Part shown: positions 17,038 to 20,457 of the stretch, piece by piece | How the letters are laid out: every line of letters starts with the position of its first letter | How positions within the stretch are numbered: position 1 is the first letter of the stretch | DNA from: a virus | DNA: 20,457 bases | Virus record (IMG/VR): IMGVR_UViG_3300037236_000002 | Coordinates: 1-20,457 of that record | Direction: 5' to 3' (one strand) | Notes under the pieces: model-generated | The model's input: the letters and a program-made list of their open reading frames with translations, nothing else | What the model was told of the DNA's origin: nothing | The model's database searches: none | Program-made: the position numbers and the translations under genes

Positions 17038-17483
17038 GCCCATTCTCCAAGCCATTTAGTGTGCTGCCTGTGGGTTGCCCTAAAACCGGTTCGGCGGGAA
17101 AGAACCTTGTCCAGCGAACTGCCCACCCTGGCCGAGCAGCAGAGTACCCGGCATCCGGCCCCGGTAGCGTATCTCTCGGCAGCGGAGAATAAATCCTCGA
17201 AGGCGCTGGTATGGCGGTAGTCCGGGCCGACGAACAGGCTCTCTGTGGTGGATACCAGATGCCCATCGTGGGGAACGATGGCGGTAATTACGGAGCAGAA
17301 GCCAATCATCAGGTCTTCGGAGTAGGCCGCGAAGCACTTCAAGGCTCCCGCCTTCTCCATCGCCATATATATCGATGGCTGAGGCTCCGCGTCCGGAACC
17401 ATGCACTCGGCGGCGTAGGCGCGGATCAAGGATTCGGAGTTTGGATCTGCCAGTATTTCCGCGTAGCTAACTTCCCGGATCAT
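17034..17483 (-). CDS. GNAT family N-acetyltransferase, 149 aa
   Basis: It shows the usual GNAT order: an N-terminal helix region (MIREVSYAEILADPNSES), a beta hairpin with GFCSVITAIVPHDGH, the core strand TTESLFVGPDYRHTSAFEDLF, and VLCCSARVGSSLDKVLSRRTGF, where the Gly-Phe end fits the last core strand. The acetyl-CoA loop appears as Y-R-H-T-S-A, a degenerate version of R-x-x-G-x-G/A: both glycines are missing, as in several phage GNATs. The start overlaps the TerL stop as ATGA, so translation is coupled to TerL. The substrate is unknown. Similar genes lie next to terminase and portal genes in other podoviruses (recalled, not searched). Confidence 0.8.
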   Translation of the reverse strand: MIREVSYAEILADPNSESLIRAYAAECMVPDAEPQPSIYMAMEKAGALKCFAAYSEDLMIGFCSVITAIVPHDGHLVSTTESLFVGPDYRHTSAFEDLFSAAERYATGAGCRVLCCSARVGSSLDKVLSRRTGFRATHRQHTKWLGEWA

Positions 17484-19186
17484 CTCATCACCAGGCCATA
17501 AGTCAGAGGATTATCGTCTGTTTGGATGTGCTGTCTTTCCATAATCATTCGGGCAAATTCTGAATCAATTTCTGGCTGAGGCGCTCTGTAAGTCGGTTGC
17601 TCTAAAGCTGCATACCGAACTGGATCACACATGTCCTTATAACCCTCCTCCGGCTTGTCGGTTCCCTCTTTCCATGAATAATTCCGAATGTCCTGAATTG
17701 GCCCCCTGTCTCCCTTGCATCCGTTCTTTGCCCACATCATTCCCGGAAAGCTCTTGCCCCTCAATGTCGAGTAATGCAGCCCAAGGTACTCTTTGACCCT
17801 CTTATGTCCGAGCCCGACATCCCCCGGAGCCGAGTGCGAAAGAACTATGCTCTTGATTCCCGCCTTGCCCAGCTCCTCTTCCCACGTCGTCTCCTCATCC
17901 TGCGTCTTGATCGACTTCGCCCCGAACTTGGCATCCAACACAACCATCTCCGCCTCTTTGTAGTTGTGTTCGGCCCGCTTGACCTTCACCGCCTTGGCTA
18001 TCGCCTGAATGTTCCCTGTCGGCAAAAGATATGTGTACCAATAGATACGGTTGGCCGGCTTACCGTTAACGACAATCTCTTCAGGACTCACCGCCCCGAA
18101 CAGCCACCTCGTAGGTCTGGCGTCATGGGGGTCAACCGCCTCGATCCGCATCCAGTCGCGGGGTATTTCAAAGTCCTCGTAACAGTGGATGGCCGGGTCG
18201 AACTCCTTATAAACCAGACCGCTAAGATGCTTCCACTTGCCCTCTTCCCTGGCTTCCCGCTCATCCGGGTCGGTGATCTTCTTCAGGTAATTCTCAATGC
18301 CTTCCCTGGGCATGAACCCCATCACCCTGCCACAATTTGGGCAGTTGTTCACCGGCCTGGCCTGGTCCGGGCTCATCTTCTCCGGATCGTTCTCCGGAAT
18401 CGATACATTGCAGTCCTTGCACCAGTCCTGGCAGTTCTCCCACACCGAACACCGGAATACGGCTATCTCCTGATCCTCGCCCCCATTATTGAAAGCATTC
18501 AAGGAGAAGATGTCGTAGATATACGGCTCCTTCAACGGCGTCATGGTCAGCCACGATGGAGCGTTGGTGCTCATCTTGCCGCGCTCGGCCGCATTCAGAA
18601 TCGCCCGCGGCGGCGGCTCGTCCCAATGTATCCAATGCGCAATGATGCCTTCGTAGCTCTCCGCCGGCTGGATATACGACCGGAAGTTGATCGTCGATCC
18701 GCAAGGGTTTCCATAAATATCGTTGTGAAGCGTAATGGTTTTCACGCTTCCGTCTGAGTACCTCGTAATCTCAGCCGAGCACAACCTCGATATAAACTTC
18801 ATGAACCGGGGCTCGATGTTCTGCGCCAGCGTCTGACCAGCCACCTCGCAGCCCACCAACCCCGTATTCGGAACCTGAATGTTGATCCTGTAATCCGGGT
18901 CGTTCTTCATCAGCCACGGCCTGAAGCCCATCGCGTGAGCCAGATCCTCAGCTACCCCGATCTGCGATTTACCACTCTGGTTCGCCCCTTCGAACAACCG
19001 AGTCTTCGGCGTCCGACCCTTCGCATTCTTGATCCGAATGAAACTCTCCTGCGTCGGGATCATGCGGATGAACGCCAACCGGTTGGCCGCCTTGATCTGC
19101 TCCTCAGCCCGATCTAAACTTGATGGATCGCTCGGATCGTATCCCGAAAGTATGTCGGGCGCCGCAGCTAAAGGCTTTCTTCCCAT
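17480..19186 (-). CDS. terL: Terminase large subunit (DNA-packaging ATPase/nuclease), 568 aa
   Basis: The motor that pumps genomic DNA into the capsid and cuts the concatemer. Numbering from the ATG start: a Walker A loop GANQSGKS at 67-74, a Walker B strand HWIHWDE ending at D189-E190 (Glu is the catalytic base), and a coupling TMTP at about 214-217. A Cys-rich insert has C-x2-C near 256-259 and NCPNCG near 282-285, probably one zinc site. The nuclease domain shows acidic residues in EAVDPHD (~352), VVLDAKFG (~418) and MCDPVRYAALE (~521). A TTG one codon upstream is also possible, but ATG 19186 fits better because it overlaps the TGA of a small ORF (TGATG). The overall length is normal for the family. 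Confidence 0.95.
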   Translation of the reverse strand: MGRKPLAAAPDILSGYDPSDPSSLDRAEEQIKAANRLAFIRMIPTQESFIRIKNAKGRTPKTRLFEGANQSGKSQIGVAEDLAHAMGFRPWLMKNDPDYRINIQVPNTGLVGCEVAGQTLAQNIEPRFMKFISRLCSAEITRYSDGSVKTITLHNDIYGNPCGSTINFRSYIQPAESYEGIIAHWIHWDEPPPRAILNAAERGKMSTNAPSWLTMTPLKEPYIYDIFSLNAFNNGGEDQEIAVFRCSVWENCQDWCKDCNVSIPENDPEKMSPDQARPVNNCPNCGRVMGFMPREGIENYLKKITDPDEREAREEGKWKHLSGLVYKEFDPAIHCYEDFEIPRDWMRIEAVDPHDARPTRWLFGAVSPEEIVVNGKPANRIYWYTYLLPTGNIQAIAKAVKVKRAEHNYKEAEMVVLDAKFGAKSIKTQDEETTWEEELGKAGIKSIVLSHSAPGDVGLGHKRVKEYLGLHYSTLRGKSFPGMMWAKNGCKGDRGPIQDIRNYSWKEGTDKPEEGYKDMCDPVRYAALEQPTYRAPQPEIDSEFARMIMERQHIQTDDNPLTYGLVMR

Positions 19187-19287
19187 CAACCCATCCTACT
19201 CGACCGGACGCTCTTTGCCTGGCTTGAAAAATATTCCCACACCATCAACGCCACGAATACCGCAAAAATGGAAATAACCAACCACAT
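19186..19287 (-). CDS. Small single-span membrane peptide, 33 aa, upstream of TerL
   Basis: ATG 19287 is preceded by an unusually G-rich ribosome site (GGAGG at 19292-19296 inside a longer G run, 4-nt spacer). The product starts MWLVISIFAVFVALMVWEYF, one clear hydrophobic span, and continues with a short basic Ser/Arg/Lys tail ending at Gly33. Its TGA overlaps the TerL ATG as TGATG, so it would be coupled to terminase translation. Small holin or spanin-type genes sit beside the terminase in T7-like phages, so a lysis role is possible. The sequence is too short to assign to a family, and an unrelated membrane function is equally possible. Confidence 0.6.
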   Translation of the reverse strand: MWLVISIFAVFVALMVWEYFSSQAKSVRSSRMG

Positions 19288-19346
19288 ACTGCCTCCCCCC
19301 TTAACTCACCCAGGCTTACAAGTACCAGCATAAATCAAATCCCAAT

Positions 19347-19422
19347 TGGTGGCGCCGGAAGGAATCTAACCTTCAGCCGTCGGCTTATGAGGCCGATGCT
19401 CTGACCGTTGAACTACAGCGCC
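19347..19422 (-). tRNA. tRNA with CAT anticodon (elongator Met or lysidine-type Ile), CCA encoded
   Basis: A complete cloverleaf folds by eye: a 7-bp acceptor stem with one G-T pair, a 4-bp D stem with GG in the loop, a 5-bp anticodon stem (TCGGC/GCCGA) with loop CTCATAA, a 5-nt variable region, a 5-bp T stem (GAAGG/CCTTC), discriminator A and a genome-encoded CCA. It lacks the initiator features (no 1-72 mismatch, no GGG/CCC anticodon stem). CAT can mean Met, or Ile if the wobble C becomes lysidine; the sequence alone cannot decide. The T-loop reads TTAGATT, where A replaces the near-universal C56. The zinc-ribbon gene runs into this tRNA from upstream. Confidence 0.9.
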
Positions 19423-19605
19423 ACTATTCCACTTCCGGGACCGGCAAGCCTTCGACGCGCACTGCTCAGGATGACGTCCTGCTACCTTAAGCCAGACATA
19501 CCCGCACACATCGCACACCCAAGCCTTAACTGTATCCTCGCCCATGAGTCCATTGTACTCGCCTGTGAGCGCGTTACACTCAGCCACTGAGTACTCTACA
19601 CTCAT
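19366..19605 (-). CDS. Zinc-ribbon protein, 79 aa, 3' end overlapping the tRNA
   Basis: ATG 19605 follows AAAGG with a reasonable spacer. After an acidic N-terminus, residues 29-60 form a zinc ribbon: WVCDVCGYVWLK, then C49-x4-C54 (C-x2-C-x14-C-x4-C overall) ending SRKWN. Such small ribbons are common in phages; some bind nucleic acid or act as adaptors, but the target here is unknown. From residue 62 on, the coding sequence is the tRNA itself, so the last 18 residues are a by-product of tRNA sequence. The TAG stop falls in the T-loop. The zinc module is complete before the overlap, so the tail may not matter for function. Confidence 0.65.
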   Translation of the reverse strand: MSVEYSVAECNALTGEYNGLMGEDTVKAWVCDVCGYVWLKVAGRHPEQCASKACRSRKWNSGAVVQRSEHRPHKPTAEG

Positions 19606-19697
19606 TAGAAAGCCTTTTGGTTAAAAAATGTGGGATGGGGATGAGAGCCCTTGGACCCCCGCCGGCCTGTATGGGGGATGGCCCCACCCCTAAGCAT
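19605..19697 (-). CDS. Possible 30-aa ORF inside the GC-rich hairpin region
   Basis: An ATG at 19697 opens a frame of 30 codons ending in TAA at 19607-19605, which overlaps the zinc-ribbon ATG as TAATG. The product would be basic and rich in Gly, His, Pro and Arg (MLRGGAIPHTGRRGSKGSHP...), with no recognisable domain. The ribosome site is poor (GAAAG almost touching the ATG), and most of the frame is also the hairpin described below. It could be a leader peptide, but chance is at least as likely. Confidence 0.2.
   Translation of the reverse strand: MLRGGAIPHTGRRGSKGSHPHPTFFNQKAF
19623..19690 (-). terminator. Nested GC-rich hairpin followed by a T-run: possible terminator or attenuator
   Basis: On the minus strand GGGGTGGGG (19690-19682) can pair with CCCCATCCC (19640-19632), giving 9 bp with one G-T pair. 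Inside it CCCCC (19677-19673) can pair with GGGGG (19660-19656) around a 12-nt loop. Three bases after the outer stem comes a run of six T (19628-19623). That is terminator-like, though the long interior makes the outer helix less certain. It lies between the small-terminase-like gene and the zinc-ribbon/tRNA/TerL group, so it could reduce read-through to the late operon or shape an RNA end. The adjoining 121 bases (19698-19818) show nothing I can support. Confidence 0.4.
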
Positions 19698-19818
19698 TCT
19701 TTCGATGGACCCCTACCTATCTGGCAATGAAATCAATTACTTAGAGCAATGAATAGCTCAGGCCGAAGATCCAAGGCAGATCATGCGCTGATTGCCTGCA
19801 AATGGGGGTTATCTCTAT

Positions 19819-20319
19819 CTACAGATTGGCGGAACTGTCAGGCAGCCTAGCATCTATAACGCGCTGATTAGACTGCACTTGCACATCTGTCTGCGCCTGC
19901 CTAGCCTTCAGCGCCTCAACTACATCCATCATCATAACAGCGTTGATACCAGTAGCTTGGCCCCTAATTATCCTCGCCTTATCTTCGAGGATCGCGGCTC
20001 CGGTTACCCTTGGAAGTAGGGGAGCTTTTGCTATATCTTGCTGAGTGATTGACGCTAACATCCGCATTTGCAACGCATCGAAGATCTCAGCCTTAGATTC
20101 TTGGAAGGCTTTCAGGTCAGTTTGGGAGTGATCCCCAAGGAATCTGGACAATACAGTGTGTACGTTTGACGGAGCGCAGCCTACGCGAGCCGCGATCTTC
20201 GCATCCGATAGCTCTGGATGAGCGAGCTTGAGAGCTATTACCCTCTTCCCCGCTCCAGTACGTCTACCTGGTACTTTACCTAGCTCAGCATTAATGATCG
20301 GTCTGACTTTTGGAGCCAT
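19819..20319 (-). CDS. HTH protein, probable terminase small subunit, 166 aa
   Basis: The N-terminus is basic (PKVRPI, PGRRTGAGKR). Residues about 27-60 form a helix-turn-helix: LKLAHPELSDAKIAARVG, then CAPSNVHTVLSRFL. Next comes a helical oligomerisation-type region with IFDALQMRMLASITQQDIAKA (about 79-99) and ILEDKARIIRGQATGINA (about 110-127). This is seen in phage HTH proteins placed just before TerL, which recognise the packaging site and recruit the large subunit. The C-terminus is Gln-rich and disordered. The ribosome site upstream of ATG 20319 is weak. A transcription regulator is the main alternative; position ahead of TerL favours the small terminase. Confidence 0.65.
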   Translation of the reverse strand: MAPKVRPIINAELGKVPGRRTGAGKRVIALKLAHPELSDAKIAARVGCAPSNVHTVLSRFLGDHSQTDLKAFQESKAEIFDALQMRMLASITQQDIAKAPLLPRVTGAAILEDKARIIRGQATGINAVMMMDVVEALKARQAQTDVQVQSNQRVIDARLPDSSANL

Positions 20320-20344
20320 GCTTCAAGATTAGCACCAGTTGTGC

Positions 20345-20457
20345 TCAATGCTCCTCATTGAAGCGCGTGATGACACCGGTGCCAACTTCGGCACATCCGA
20401 TTGAAACAATCCGCTCATAGAGCGAATGCTTCTCCTTGCACGTAACCCGGTAGATGG
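20345..20457 (-). CDS. C-terminal end of a small unidentified gene (partial)
   Basis: One minus-strand frame is open from the right edge to TGA at 20347-20345, giving 36 residues that read YRVTCKEKHSLYERIVSIGC, then EVGTGVITRFNEEH at the end. The composition is protein-like and the strand agrees with the downstream genes. It vaguely recalls DUF3892-type short proteins, but the fragment is too short to identify. The 25 bases between it and the HTH gene show no clear promoter. Confidence 0.4.
   Translation of the reverse strand, partial: IYRVTCKEKHSLYERIVSIGCAEVGTGVITRFNEEH

Noticed and set aside
17774-18757. A 327-codon open frame on the plus strand opposite TerL
   Set aside because: It mirrors the codon usage of TerL. 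The product is Arg/Pro/Leu-rich with no family resemblance, while the TerL frame has every expected motif.
19347-19422. The tRNA as a phage attachment site
   Set aside because: There is no integrase and no direct repeat of the tRNA 3' end within the window. The idea cannot be supported from what is visible.
1-20457. CRISPR array, diversity-generating retroelement or insertion sequence
   Set aside because: I found no regularly spaced repeats, no reverse-transcriptase motif with a template/variable repeat pair, and no transposase. BPP-1-like head genes prompted the search for a DGR, but nothing supports one here.

Overview
The window is a continuous stretch of a tailed-phage genome, or a prophage or phage contig. 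It carries the packaging and virion-assembly genes of a short-tailed (podovirus-type) phage. Every convincing gene is on the minus strand, so transcription runs from right (about 20.4 kb) to left. The order is small-terminase-like protein, large terminase, portal, scaffold, major capsid, capsid cement, tail adaptor, tail nozzle, Gp13-like protein and three internal virion proteins. This is the classic podovirus layout. Several proteins (Bbp19-like, Bbp16-like cement, head-tail connector portal) recall Bordetella phage BPP-1-type morphogenesis modules. The host cannot be named from the sequence. Overall GC looks to be in the mid-fifties percent, and no integrase, polymerase, reverse transcriptase or lysis enzyme is visible.

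Right end (20457-19186): the 3' end of an unidentified small gene, an HTH protein in the small-terminase position, then a compact accessory zone. That zone holds a nested hairpin followed by a T-run, a zinc-ribbon gene whose 3' end overlaps a tRNA(CAT) gene, and an unlisted 33-residue membrane peptide whose stop codon overlaps the terminase start.

Middle (19186-9746): TerL, a GNAT acetyltransferase, a cupin-like protein, two small proteins, the portal, a Bbp19-like protein, a beta-rich small structural protein, a small basic protein, the scaffold, the major capsid protein, a cement protein, a protein with a C2H2 zinc finger, and a tail adaptor that starts at TTG. Most junctions are ATGA, TGATG or TAATG overlaps or gaps under 15 nt, which suggests one translationally coupled operon.

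Left (9742-1): a very long tail nozzle protein with two inserted beta cassettes, a Gp13-like GNAT-fold protein, internal virion proteins of 142, 609 and 1193 residues that would form the genome-ejection apparatus, and the start of another GNAT acetyltransferase cut by the window edge.

The least ordinary points are the zinc-ribbon/tRNA overlap (the stop codon is made by an atypical T-loop base), the small membrane ORF before TerL, the C2H2 finger in a virion operon, three GNAT-type proteins in one operon, and a beta cassette shared by the cement and nozzle proteins.
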